From: Acanthochlamys bracteata
Lineage: Eukaryota > Streptophyta > Magnoliopsida > Pandanales > Velloziaceae
DNA: 64,000 nt
Assembly: GCA_019914995.1 (NCBI GenBank)
Contig: CM034145.1
Location: 4,347,262-4,411,261 of the forward strand
Reading direction: 5' to 3'
Within the stretch, counting starts at the first letter, position 1, and every line of letters starts with the position of its first letter. Both the position numbers and the translations under genes were made by a program. Shown here one piece after another: positions 48,830-61,455 of the stretch. The notes below the pieces were generated by a model, which was given only the letters and a program-made list of their open reading frames with translations, did no database searches and was not told where the DNA came from.

Positions 48830-50880
48830 GGATACGTGTGATTATTGAAAAGAAGTTTTTTAAAAAGAAAATATATTTTAAGAATTTTTATAAAATAAAT
48901 TTTATTTATTTTATTTCAAAAAAATAAAATACGGCGCGTTTCTAACGTTCCAAATTTTATTTTTATTAAATTTAACTTTAATATAAAATAAATAAAAATT
49001 TTAAAATATACTTTTTAATTATTTTTAAAAGAATTTATTTCAATATAAATACACTCATATTGTTTTAAAACTTGAAAACTCGAGTATATTCGAATTTCAT
49101 TCTGTAGCACACTTGTTAGGAAATATTATTATTTTTATTTTATTTTTTTATTAAAAATGTTTTTTTACAGTATTATGGAAATTTTTCTAGAAAAATTTGA
49201 ACAATATAATATAAATTATATATCATAAATTTTTAATATATATATATATATATATTTATTAAAATAAGCTTCTTTTTCAAAAATTTGGTAACGACACGAG
49301 CTCGTCAGTACGCATAACAATTTTCTATTGCGTACACTTACTAGATTATTGAACGTAAATCTGTGCACGAACCCATGCAAACAGGCTTAAAAGCAGTGTT
49401 GATCATTATTCCAATGATTCATTCATTCGTTCATAAAGATAACTTTTGGCAGTAAAATAAGTTTATTTTTTATTAAAAAAAGTTATATATATGAATTATG
49501 ATATATAATATTTTTCAAATTTAAAGACAAAAATTATAAAATATAAAAATTTTATAAAAAATAATATTATAAATACCGTCAAATATTTCTACTTCAGTAA
49601 ATTAACAGAATCCAAAAGCTACATGCAAATCCTTCTTTCTTCCTGAGTTGCACTTGCTCAAAAAATACACATACATAACTTGTGAGGAACTTCACAAACA
49701 AAACATTTTTTTCCTGACAACACATTGTTGTTTTCTTCTTTATTTTTCTTGGACAAAAAAATATATTACTTTACTTGGAAAACTATATATCAACACCCAT
49801 GTCAAGCTTTGGTTTTTTTTTTTTTTTTGTACATTGTCATAAAGTTTTTGAAGTTTCACCGTTTAATTACCTAACTACTATGTAGCAAGATTTGTATGTT
49901 CCAAACTTTCAATCGATGAAGAATTCTTCTAGAATTCTAGTTTCAATACTACTGGGTTTGGGTGATTTAATTCTCCGTAAATAATCCCGCAAGTGAAAGT
50001 TTTTTTGCTAAAAATTTATTTTCAGATAATTTTTATAAATTTATTAATTTTAGAAACTTATGTCTCAATAACTTACGGAAAAATAAAACACGACCTAAAA
50101 TTCTTCGTCTATAATATATTTAGTGACATAAGGAAAAAAGACACTACAGTGCATATAAACTCACTAGTGTATAGTTTTCACATTTAATATTTTTCTTAGG
50201 ATTCTAAATAATGATGTTAAAAATGGCATATATCCTTAAATTTATAATGCCTAATATTCACAAAAATTGATTTATAATATAAGGGGTTGCATGGGCGTTC
50301 AATAATAATTATTGAACAGATTAAAAAAAAACTTCTTACTTTAGATTAGAATAATATTGTACGAGTTTGAAAACACTACTAAATCGAATACTTGTAAGTT
50401 CATCCAAACATGTATAAGATATCGGAGCTTGTTCTTCTAATTAAGTTAAATTAATTAGTTTTAAAAATGGTGTTAGATAAATCTACATAATCAACTCAAG
50501 ATGATAGGTGAATTGAGTTGATGTTAAAAAAATTTTATTATATAATTTTCTACAAATAGTAGCTATGTAGTCGCTTATGTCTATGTGAAATGTCAGCTTC
50601 TGAGTGGAATTTAAAATATACAAAAAAATAAATAACTTTCATAAACACAAGCATACAAAAATTTACATGAATGGACAAACTTCTTTGACTATATTCATGA
50701 TCACTCTTCGTTAAAAGTGAAAAGTCTACTGATTCTTAAAAGGCTACAATCACCATAACAAAGTGTTTAACCCAACACACTTACCTTACAGGTTTTTTTC
50801 ACAAGATGAACTTGTTACAACCTCCTAGACACCTGTCTCCGGCTGGATAATAATAGCTAATTTAACTCTACCATAACTTA
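48830..50880. other. AT-rich spacer, no gene seen
   Basis: Probably includes the promoter of the first MIR396 at its left edge. It contains an AT dinucleotide run near 49235-49253 and a T-run near 49814. The 64-codon frames at 49648 and 49993 (+) are of low complexity. Confidence 0.4.
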
Positions 50881-50892
50881 GTCAAGTCCTAT

Positions 50893-51047
50893 CACCAAGT
50901 ACAATATGCACTTAGACAAGATTTAGTGTGGAGGTCACGATCTCATAATTTATCACAGAATCTATCTCACACCAAGTGCAATATGCACTTAGACAAGACT
51001 TAGTGTAAATGTCACGACCTCATTGTTTATCACAGAATCTATCTCAG
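50893..51047. repeat. Tandem repeat, two 77-bp units
   Basis: CACCAAGT(A/G)CAATATGCAC starts at 50893 and 50970. Both units continue with TTAGACAAGA(T/C)TTAGTGT, then GTCACGA(T/C)CTCAT and ATCACAGAATCTATCTCA. The units differ at about ten positions. Confidence 0.9.
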
Positions 51048-51099
51048 AATAATAATTAATCTCAATGTAAGTAAAATGAGGAGATCAAAAGAAATTGCT

Positions 51100-53450
51100 A
51101 AGTATTGTGTCAATTTGGAGATTTCACCAGCTTAGTATAAAGAAGTAGTATTGGCTTTTAAAGTCTTCTTTGTATTTCTATTTTTCACTTGTCTTTTCTC
51201 TCTTAACTTGAAGGTTAGCCTTCTCTTTTACGTATATTGCTCTTTTTTAACGGCTCTGAAATATTGAACTTCAAATAGTTTGAATTTCTTTCTTTGGTAT
51301 TTTCAAACAGTGTCATGTTTATTTTCCGGTGTCATCTATGCCCGGTTGATAGATCTTTAACTGCTTTTGTAAAACTTTTGCTAGGTCTTTAGTTAGCCCA
51401 TTAACATTTAATTCTCCTTTAACTTAGCTGTGATTTTATCTTCTAATTATATTAAATGCAGTAGCTTTGGACTTTAAATTTCTTATTTTTTGTGTTTTTT
51501 TGGCATGCTGGTGAAATTCTTTATTCTTGATGTGGCCCCTAGCTAAAAAATGACTCAAATTGGATGGCTGGAATTAAACAACATCGAATTTAAATTCACT
51601 GATTGGCAGGGTTTTACTAGGTGTTCCTTGGCTCGATGTTAGCTTTTGGTTGATTTGTTCTTCAATTCCTGAATTGTGTAATCATTCTCTTCCTTCAACC
51701 CATGTTGCACAAATGAACTTGATCATCATCTTGATGCTTTGACATGATGAATTTGTGACATGCAATGGATGATGGCTTGAATCTTCTTCCTGAAAATCAT
51801 TATTAATTTTGTATGTCTTCTCTTTTTTCATCTGCATATATTGACTCTTCCAAATTGTTTCTTGGTATATGGCTTAGCTGGTGTTGTAGAAGATACTAGA
51901 TTAGTCATATGTTAATACATTGTAATGCAATCAGTAAATATTTCTTGAAGGAATACGAAATCTAAATATTGATTGCATTTTTGTGTTGCTAGTGAGTATA
52001 GTCTTCATAGCTCTTTTGTCGTGTACGTATGATCTCTTTATTGTGAATTTGATTAACTCTTATTGTTGATATGTGTCATTGTGTCTTCAAATTTTTGTTT
52101 CAAACATATGACAAATTCTTGATCAAATTCTTCCAATTGTTTTGAAAATTGAATTTTCTTCCAATTGTTCCATGATTTTTCTAAATTGATTCCAGCAATT
52201 TTTAAATTTCTGCAGCTTACTATTTTATGAGTTTCTTCCAATAATTTTACGATTTTTCTAAACTTATGTAGATCGTAAGTTAACGAACTATTAGATTGAT
52301 ATTGTTTTGTGCACATTGCTCTAACTTTGAAGAGAAGTTGGGTTACAAATAGAATCTGCATCATCTTTAAATCGTCTCTGAAAAATGAAAAACGATCACG
52401 ATCTCTTAGATTTTAATTAGCAGATATATAGCAGTAAAATAGACGACTATCAAGTTCTATATTCTTCTCAGTTTGCAACCTCACCGTTTTATGTTGACAC
52501 TTTCTCTATTATTGTTCTTGCGCTCGATGAAGAGTTATCCTATTGTAGTTGATGATTAGTCTGACATGTATGATGATTAGACTCACTTAGCCAATTAGAT
52601 TACTATAAAATTTACTTAATTTAGTTATACGTTAATTGTTGATAGTTAAAGTTTATATGCTTACGTTTTAATGCTATATGATAAGAATTCATTCACTTGC
52701 AATATCTCTAAAGTTTTTTGTTTTAATAAATTTACTTAAGCTCATATTTATAGATATTTACTAGCATATAACCAAGTTACAAAATCAAATACCAAAGCTA
52801 CTTTTTACCTTTTTTTGTCTAAGCAGTGACTTTTGTCGAAAGAATGTTTTGTAAAGTGCTATTAGATTAATAAATTCCACTTATTAACTTGTCAAGATGC
52901 ATAGCTTCAATTATAAAACATAATAATCAAATTTAATTTCTCGCACAAAATATTGAACCGAGAAATTGAAATCGTAAGTGGATAACCCTAAACCCATACA
53001 AATAAATAATCGATATAATATTAGATAAGTATTGGATAGAAATAAAGATGGAGTTAATATTTCATGAATCATGAATATCATGATACTCCATGGTCCCCTA
53101 AACTGCTTCTACTTATTTGTGCAACTTACACTAGCCTAGCCATTGTCCTTCCTACCATTCCCAACTCTTCATGTATGATCTATGAAATGTGTAGTACAAT
53201 TTGCTTTAGCTTTAGATTCATCTCCTTTTATGGAATAATCACTACTTTCATGCAAAAGTACTTCTTAAGCACTGAAAAAGCTTACATTTTAAAGAAGGTT
53301 GATGAAGACTTCACTTATGATCCAAGTGGTCCTACATATTCTTTTTATTTCTTTTTATTTATTTTCTTTGGTTCTTCTTGCATTTTTTAGAAAAACCTGA
53401 TATTCCATTAAGAAAAAATATGAAAAGTTAATTTTGAACAATTAGAATTT
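51100..53450. other. No gene recognised
   Basis: T-rich plus strand. Frames at 52053-52364 (-, 103 codons, Lys/Glu/Gln-rich with a coiled-coil look) and 53064-53390 (+, 108 codons, hydrophobic) resemble nothing I know. The segment may be an old mobile element, but no termini were found. Confidence 0.35.
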
Positions 53451-53480
53451 AGGGTTTAGAATTTAGAGAACAATCTACTA

Positions 53481-53727
53481 ACTGTTTGGGCTTATCAGAA
53501 AAGTAGCTTTTAATTTTTCATCTCATATTTTTTAATACATATTTTATACGTATCTAAAAATTTATTTAAAATTTTAAAAAATGTAGAAGAATTCTACGTA
53601 GTGAGATCTTTTTATTGCATATTTCTATTAATTTTTTAAAATAAAAAATAAAGCTTGTTTCTTAAAAAGAATAAAAATACTTTTAATTTTAGAAAAACTT
53701 TATTTCATAAATACTCCTAAACACCTC
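53481..53727 (+). mobile_element. AT-rich MITE copy (family A)
   Basis: Forward copy from ACTGTTTGGGCTTATC to AATACTCCTAAACACCTCC. The centre TCTACGTAGTGAGATC is well kept. Confidence 0.65.
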
Positions 53728-54468
53728 CTCATTCTTTTACATGACATAAAAGAGATTATCGATTAGAGGCTCCCTTAGATATGTAACATTTTGGGTGTAT
53801 TTTTTTTATCCTTACGGCTCATTTTTTTACTAAAATATTAAGGATTGAATTAGTTAAAAAATAAATTAGAGATAAATTTAATAAATTCGAAATAAACTTA
53901 AATATAAAAAATAAATTTGAACATAAATTAACATAAGAAAGTAAGTAGGTGTAATTGAAACAAGCTCTGAATTAATGTGCTTTAAAACTAAAATGGTTCA
54001 CTAGATTCCAACTCTTGGACTTGTTTGTGTATGGATTCCAACAGTTTCGCAAAATTTTATGACTATTTTATTTATTAGTTGAATGTTCTAGTCTGTGAAC
54101 TTATAATTTACTATTTGTGAACATATTGCTACAAGTTTGTGAATGCATATTTTGTTTGATTTGCGTAAGCAAAGTTCATTAGTTTCTCTGCGCGCGTTCT
54201 ACCCACATGTAGATGCATAGTTTAGAAATTTGTGAACACATAATTTACAGTTTGTCAACACAATATTTTTACTGATTTATGAGTACCTGCAAGCTATCTT
54301 CGCTTAAAACTCACTTTTAAATTAAAATAAATATAAAAGTTAAATAAAACATAAATTTTAATTTCAAAAATCAAATTTTAAAATTTAGAATTTAATTTTT
54401 ATACTCATTTTTAATAATAAGTAAATACAAATACTAAAATTAATTTCGAATTTTAGTTTTTAAGATGC

Positions 54469-54722
54469 GTTTGAAAGTGTTTTTAAAATGAAGTTTTTCT
54501 GAAATAAAAAATATTTTTTTTATTTTTAAAAACGAGCTCTATTTTTTTTATCTAAAAAAATAATAAAAATAATCGTTAAAAAGATCTCACTATGTAAAAT
54601 TTTTTCTATACTTTTTAAAATTTTAAATAAATTATCTAAATATTTATAAATTATATATTAAAAAATATGAATCAGAAAAATTAAAAAATTATTTTTGAGA
54701 AATGCTAAGCCAAACAAATAGC
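54469..54722 (-). mobile_element. AT-rich MITE copy (family A), reverse
   Basis: Reverse copy from AGATGCGTTTGAAAGTG to GCTAAGCCAAACAAATAGC. Both ends are preserved. Confidence 0.65.
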
Positions 54723-55438
54723 TCATTTTCACAAATTCTAGTAAAAATTTAATTCGGAACAAAAAAAAAAAACAAACGCAATATATATGAACATATAGTC
54801 TATTGATCTGCGAAGATGAAGTTTGTGAAGACATTAGTTTTAATTTGTGAAAATACGCTAGTGAAGGGTTATTCAGATAAGTTATAACACGGAAGGATCG
54901 ACTTTAAAAGAATTGAGTTTAAAACTTCAAACTCAAAATCTTGAGATTGTAAAATAGTTACGACTTATAAAACCATATATAGGATTGACTACAATTTCTC
55001 CAAAGCAAACTGTAGCTATATTCTCTCTGTCTCATTCCAGTAAGATTTATATTTAATTATCAACAGAGAAATTAAACGGTCCCATGAATATATATGTTCA
55101 TCTCTAAGTTTACTTATTCTAGTAAATGCAATAAGAGTCATATTTACAACTTCACTACCGGTTCTTTTCCCTTTTTTTTTTTTCTTACTTGACAATGAGA
55201 TATATGGTGTCTTTTTTATGTAATTATATCAAAATAAGTTTCATAAAAGTGAGTTTAATAAAAATAAAGTTTGATAAAAATAAAATCGTTAGAAGTACAT
55301 TTGAAATGTTAACTTGAAATATATAAATAAAATTTAGAGCTAAATTTTAGTAAAAGTGAATTCGGTGTGAAGTAAAAATAAAATTTAGATTGATAGTCGA
55401 AATATAAAGCGATCGAATTCAAAAGTAAAAAAGAAGAG

Positions 55439-55655
55439 TTTTTTTATGTTTAGAAATATTTATTGAATTTCTTTTCTGAAAAGCAAGATATATTTAAAAT
55501 TTTAAAAAATAAGTTTTATTTTACTTAAAAAGTATTAAAATAAATAATAATATGATCTCACGATGTAAAGTTTTTTACTTTCTAAATTTAAAAAAAATTA
55601 AAAAATATTTTAAAAATATAAATAAAAAAAAAAATACTGATAAGCACTTTAAAAC
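55439..55655 (-). mobile_element. AT-rich MITE copy (family A), reverse, worn
   Basis: It keeps the ATGATCTCACGATGTAAAG centre and GATAAGCACTTTAAAAC at the right. The left end is unclear. Confidence 0.4.
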
Positions 55656-55659
55656 ATGA

Positions 55660-57240
55660 ACATGGCATAGCGGGGTTAATATTGGAAATGCCGGAGGTAG
55701 TAGGCAACAAGAGTTACGGTGAGGCTCTTAAACGTACAGCAGGGGACCCAATAGAACGTGAACTTTTCAGCATGCATAATATTCAAGTAGTGAGTTTAAG
55801 TAATTAACTAGCGACCGTGCACCTTCTTTCATTTTTAGCAGAACTTTTCCAGTTAAAGCGAATGGAATGCAATCAGTATAATGTAGTACGACGAGATGTT
55901 TCATTCTTTTGTTCACCTCCAGCTTTCTAGCTAGAGCTACATATGAACGTTATAAGTACCGCAACTCATCTTCACCTGCTCGCAATTTAATCGCCCGAAA
56001 GTGACATATCTTGCAGCAGCCCCATGCGAGATAAAGAAATTCACTTTCTAAAAGCAATTAACAGATGAGACTTTTATCGGAGAGAAGTTAGGCAGCCACA
56101 ACGTAAATATTGAAATCATCATTGATATCAATCATCGATCGGCACTGTGATCCAGCAGCCAACATGTGAATGGGGCATGGGGTGCGGAACTTTTCGACCA
56201 TTTTTTCATGGTGGTACCGTTCACTTGTTCTGAAGCTAGCTAGCCAGAGAACCTGATCATTTAAGAAACTTCACCTGCTTTTCCTCCTACCTTCATGTTT
56301 GATGAAAGATTTTCTAACTTTATATATGTAAATATTGTCCTTTGCACGACTGTAAATCGATCGTAACACTGATCAGTAGTAGCAGTAGTTTCTTGATATA
56401 ACTTCAGTAATTATGTTTACAGTGATACGTGCATGATATCAACTACATGCGACCTTCCACTTATCGGGCAAACGAAACACTTTGGTAGAAAAAGTTGAAG
56501 GAAGTAATGAAGAGCGAGCACGATTGCCTGCCTGCTCCGGTGGCGGTGAAATCGTACTACTTCTAGCTAGCAGCAGCTGGTGGATCGATCGACTTAATTA
56601 ATTGTCCAGTTCTTCATTGGTGGTCCTTAACACCAGGCTGGCTTTTCTATAACCATGCACAAATCTAGATATCTATGTATTCATATCGAGTAGATTTCAT
56701 CATGCATTTAAAATATTATTCGATCTGTTATGTTCTCCTAATTATGGTTCTGTAAAATTTTCTGTTAACTGCTGCACACGTAACAAGGAAAAAAGTTAAT
56801 ACTCAATAGCTATATGCATACGAAATCTGGGACCGTCATATAAATTGATTCCTGATCGATGGAAAACCACATATCGATCTATAGATCTATCCATCGGTCC
56901 CAGGAATATTAATCATTGGTTTCTCATCATCTTCTTCGTTGTTGCTGCATAGCGCATGATTCCATTGTTATTACTTCGCGAAATCATTCATGCACAACTA
57001 GCTGGCTACTTGTTCGATCACCGACAGTATATATATAATTAAGATGAAACTCTAATAAACTGTTACTGCGTATGTAAATAGAATCATGATGTTTGTGATC
57101 TCTCCTGTGAAGAGAAAAAAATGTCTGCTACAATATTGTTTTACCCTCGATCTCTACTGAAGTTCGGACGACAAGCTCTTTAAAGAATATTGTCAGAAAG
57201 AAAGGCCAAGGAAGAAAGCAAGCAGCCATCCAACCTCCAC
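55660..57240. other. No protein gene; probable regulatory DNA of MIR396 precursor 2
   Basis: Less AT-rich than its flanks and non-repetitive, with several GATCGATCG and CTAGCTAGC palindromic words (for example 56238, 56563, 56584). No frame longer than 60 codons. The promoter role is inferred from position. Confidence 0.35.
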
Positions 57241-57252
57241 CAGATCAAGTGC

Positions 57253-57260
57253 TATAAAAT
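57253..57260 (+). promoter_or_regulatory. TATA box of MIR396 precursor 2
   Basis: TATAAAAT, about 175 bp upstream of the mature sequence. Initiation would be expected near 57285-57292. Confidence 0.55.
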
Positions 57261-57410
57261 CTCGAGAAGACAAGCTAGCTAACTAAGAATTTCCATATAC
57301 AATCATCGTTGTAATATATATGAATTTCTTAATTTCTAGGTACTTCTCTGCTGATCCGGTTCTTGCTGTTTGATAATCTTGTTTGGCATCGGGAGAGATG
57401 GATAATTTTG

Positions 57411-57530
57411 CAATGCTCTTCATCCCTTTCCACGGCTTTCTTGAACTTCCGTGGCCGATGATATGCGTTTATGTTTATTTGTTGGTAAGGAAGTTCAGGA
57501 AAGCTGTGGGAATGTATGGAGAGGTTGGAC
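57411..57530 (+). ncRNA. MIR396: MIR396 precursor 2 (CGG seed variant)
   Basis: The mature sequence at 57428-57448 reads UUCCACGGCUUUCUUGAAC then UU, that is miR396b with G instead of A at position 7. The same variant is, from memory, annotated in poplar. The 3' arm at about 57491-57512 reads AAGTTCAGGAAAGCTGTGGGAA and pairs along the arm with the usual bulge. The lower stem continues with CTCTTCAT against ATGGAGAGG. The loop is only about 40 nt, shorter than in precursor 1. On the minus strand the arm would read TTCCCACAGC then TTTCCTGAAC, not a known miR396, so the plus strand is chosen. Its target is expected to be GRF mRNAs, with a G:U pair or mismatch at the changed position. The minus-strand frame over the hairpin (57329-57532) is a shadow. 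Confidence 0.9.
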
Positions 57531-57559
57531 ATGATCAGCTGATTTAGGTAACATTAATC

Positions 57560-58150
57560 TTCGTTCTCAAGTTATTCTCAACATTACTCTCTTTCTTTTG
57601 TGCGTGTTCTTCTGATTTTACGCTTAGGTATTTTTTTATTTTGGTACCTTCAGTTAATCAAAGCTAGGATGTATATTACTTACTATATATACATAGAGAG
57701 AAATTATTACATGAAGTAACTTTCGAAGTAAATTAGTACACGATCAGCTTAGATAATACTTGCAAATATCCTATAATTTCACTTGTTTAATCACTTCATT
57801 TGCTTGCCATGCATGTTTTGAAAGCATAGTAATATATAGGAATGTTTGTTACGTTTATCGAAATCAATTTTTAAGTAGGTGTCTCTTTAGGCCATATTTT
57901 GTATAAGAATAATTTCATATATTCAATTCATCATATTAGATAGAATTGTTGTGTTCCTAGTAATCATTTAAACCTTATCCGGATTAATTTTTTAATACGT
58001 ATTTGGCAGAAAAACACTTAACTTTTATAAAAATCTTAAATTCTTAAGTGTTTCCCAAATATCATACCATTTATTTATAATTACATCAACCTTATAGAAT
58101 GCTTCAGTGCGAAAAATAACATTTCTCTTTAGAATCAGTGCAATTCTACT
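57560..58150. other. No gene seen
   Basis: Downstream flank of MIR396 precursor 2. It probably holds the end of its primary transcript. Confidence 0.35.
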
Positions 58151-58152
58151 TT

Positions 58153-58402
58153 GGATGTGTTTGATTCAGCTTATAAATAATTTTTTAATTTTATATTTTA
58201 TATTTTTTAATATATATTTTATAAGTATTTAGAAAATTTATTTAAATATTTAGAAAGTATAAAAAAATTTTAACGTAGTGAGATATTTTTATTGTATATT
58301 TTATTATTTTTTTAGATATAAAAAAAATAAAACTTATTTCTAAAAAAATAAAAATATTTTTTATTTTATAAAAATTTTATTTTAAAATTATTTCCAAACG
58401 TC
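58153..58402 (+). mobile_element. AT-rich MITE copy (family A)
   Basis: Forward copy from GGATGTGTTTGATTCAGCTT to AATTATTTCCAAACGTC, close to the family core throughout. Confidence 0.7.
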
Positions 58403-58620
58403 TTTTTTATCTACTGCAGAAACTAGGAAGGCCGAAAAGACAGTTCCTAATAATTTGGGCCTAATTGAAGATAAAAACACGTTTTGTTAGAAATTACAAC
58501 AATCTAGCCCATTAAGAAAGGTCTAGTACCCATGTGGCCTAACGAACAACCTACAAAAGAACTTCAGATTAATTCAACAAAAAGATTACTTGACTAAGGT
58601 TTTCACAACTTAACTGCAGT

Positions 58621-58822
58621 ATTGTTTGGCACTCCATTTAATTTGATTTACTATTTTATTTACATATTTTATTTTTTAATAAATTTTTACAGTATTTAAT
58701 TTTTTAAATAATTTATATAGTACAAATAATTTGTATCTCATAAAATATTTATTTTTAACAAAAAATTTTAAAAATAATTAAAAAAAAATTTTCAAAATTT
58801 TAAGTACTTCCAAACAATCCCA
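58621..58822 (+). mobile_element. AT-rich MITE copy (family A variant)
   Basis: Begins ATTGTTTGGCACTCC and ends AAGTACTTCCAAACAATCC. The 9-bp ends ATTGTTTGG/CCAAACAAT are perfect complements. Confidence 0.65.
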
Positions 58823-59912
58823 ACAGCTTAAATGATAAAAATTAGGATCCAATTGCTTTGGAAAAAAAAATCACGTATAACCAAAGCCTAAACAACATTG
58901 GGTCCCTAACGTTGAATTAATTTTCTTTCTTGCTTTTTTATCTTTCCAACGAATGTCAAGTTGCCAACCAAATTCTAGTGAAAGTGGGGCAGGAAGGTTT
59001 CTAGAGGGAGATCATGATGATCTTCATAATCACCTAAAACTATTTTGCTTATAATCACTTTTCAAAAAAAGCTGTTTTTCTGATTTTTCGTTGTGCTATC
59101 ATGTTGATCAAATTTTTTTTTAAATTTTAAATTAAGCTTCAGTCACTTTTCCGCTAGCAAAGATTTAACGGCAAAAACATATATACGTACATTATGCTTA
59201 AGCTACTAATTGGTTAGACACAAATAAATTAGAAAAAATCCTAAATTCTTTTTCTAAATAATATTAAAAAAGTTTTTCTTTTTTAAAAACTCTTAACGTT
59301 TAAACAACTTCAAATAGATCCTAAATTTGGACTTTGAGAAGCTGAAAAGCTGCGTTGTGTGATCAATCAATTTTATTTGTGTTGGGTAGGCGAGTGACAA
59401 GATCAAATTCAAAAACAATTCAATCACTATCATGAATCATCCAATTGCTAATGAAATTGTAAAGATAAATTTCCAATCTGTTTAAAGCCCTAATTGGTGT
59501 TGGCCAGCTCTAATGTTACATGTTTTGTCCTCAAATCTACTTCAACCAAAGCATGACAACTAATAAAGTTAATCTTTTGTCTATAAAGATCATGAACATA
59601 ATGCTAATGTTTAATTTTTCAAAATAGTAAAATGTGTTTTGTGTCTGTTGTTGTTTTATGTTAGGAACAACTACATAATGAAATGTTCCTTTAAAGTTCT
59701 ACTAACTACAACTTTTTCATCATTCATCGTTTAACACTTTCTAATTTTATTTCTTTTAGCTTTAGGATTAGTTATGATAATTCCAACCTAAGGTTTAAGA
59801 AGGTCTTTAAAAGCCAACACATACATAGAATTAGATTCTCTCTAACTTTGATGTTGTTTGCTGTTTCACTTTGCTAGCGAGGTTTAACAATTCGATCAAT
59901 CACTAATAAAAG

Positions 59913-60118
59913 AAGTGTTTGAAATTGTTTATAAAATAAAATTTTTTTAAAATAAAAAATATTTTTGTTTTTTTTTTAAATAAAATAAAAAATTTTTATT
60001 TTCAAAAAATAATAATAATATATAATAAAAATATTTTGTTATATAAAATTCTTTTATATTTTTTAAAATTTTAATAATTTTTAATGTATTTATAAAATAT
60101 ATATTAAAAAAGTACCTA
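59913..60118 (-). mobile_element. AT-rich MITE copy (family A), reverse
   Basis: Reverse copy from AAGTGTTTGAAATTG to AAAGTACCTAACACG. Confidence 0.55.
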
Positions 60119-60564
60119 ACACGATGCAAAACGGGGCTGGATGTGAACTAAAGAACACATTCATGTTAAGAAATTGTAAATATAAAACTAGTTTTTCATG
60201 TTAAGAACTTTTATTTACTTCAGAATTATAGCAAAGTTAGTAATAAATTCACCCTTCCTAGAATTCAGCTTCCTTTTTAGGTTTGTTAAGATTGTGTTCT
60301 TTTTATAAGTAATTTTTTGAAAAATAAATTACTAGAAAAATGAATTTTTAGAAATATATTCTAAAAAATAAGTTAACTATAAACAAGTGATGGTTTGGGT
60401 AAGAAAAGTTAATTTCAGATTGAAAAAAAAACACTCTCATATGTCAATATGAAAGAATAACTTAAATGTTACTACTTGTTGTTTCTTGAGCTTCTATAAT
60501 GTTGAATGAACAGAGCATTCATTATTACAAGTTACAACTCATTCAAGTATGCATGCATGGTTAA

Positions 60565-60782
60565 CGGTGTATATTTTTTAATTAAAAGTGAGTTATTCAA
60601 AATTAAATTAATAAACATAAATTGTTATAAATAATAGTGTTTGAAATAGATTTAATTTTTAATTATTTATAGAATGAAATAAAATGAAAGTGATTATTAT
60701 GTTTTTTAACTAATTAGAAGTGGTTTTTAAAATGAGTTTTTGATAAAAAAAAAATGAATTATAAGAATTAAAAGAACACACT
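60565..60782. mobile_element. Short MITE copy (family B)
   Basis: Left end ACGGTGTATATTTTTTAATT and right end AATTAAAAGAACACACT, imperfect inverted repeats. A shorter candidate with GTGTTCTTTTTATAAG/GAAAAAAAAACACTCTC ends lies just before it (about 60295-60437). Confidence 0.5.
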
Positions 60783-60983
60783 ATAACTCTTTCATGCTTT
60801 TACAAACTTTGATGAACCAATCAAAACACCAGAAGTTGAGAAATGAAACATCAAAAGAATTAACAGTTGTTCATGTTACTGATCATGTGAAATAGAGCAT
60901 GGTGAAGAAGGAAATGTAGCATGAATATATTTTCCATTTTCATTCATGAAGAACTACTCCTGTTTTTTAACTTTATTCCTATC

Positions 60984-61184
60984 AAGGGTACCTTTTTTTG
61001 GCTTTAAAAGTAAATTTTTTAAAAATAAATTTTTTAAAGTGAGTTATTATAAATAATATTATTAAAAGTGATATTTTTTATTGAAAATAAGTTAAAAATA
61101 ATTTTTGTATTTTTTTAATAAAAATAAGTTAGAAATAAATTTTTAATAAAAGAGAAATCATTTCTATACGTAAAAGAACACATC
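60984..61184. mobile_element. Short MITE copy (family B)
   Basis: Left end AAGGGTACCTTTTTTTGGC and right end GTAAAAGAACACATCT. The interior carries AAAGTGAGTTATTATAAATA, also present in the truncated copy at 47141. Confidence 0.55.
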
Positions 61185-61455
61185 TCAAATTTTTTAACAT
61201 ACACCAGTGAGAGGAACTCCAAACTATGAAATCTTTAATATAAGCATACAATATGGGATATTTGAAAATAGAAATTTTTGAACAAAAAATAAAATATTGA
61301 AGATTGAGACGGTAAATTTAGGACGTATTTATTTCACAATAAATAAATTAAAAATTTTTTTATCACAAATTTATATATAATAAATTATATTTAATTTTTA
61401 AATTTATTATTAAAATCTTATTTTTAAAAATTAATTTTTAATATCCTACGTAACG

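Noticed and set aside
52053-52364. 103-codon minus-strand frame with a coiled-coil look
   Set aside because: Could be a fragment of an old mobile element, but no diagnostic motif is visible.
53064-53390. 108-codon hydrophobic frame
   Set aside because: No family signature and T-rich composition alone gives hydrophobic residues.
57329-57532. 67-codon minus-strand frame across MIR396 precursor 2
   Set aside because: It is the antisense of the hairpin; the miRNA explains the sequence better.
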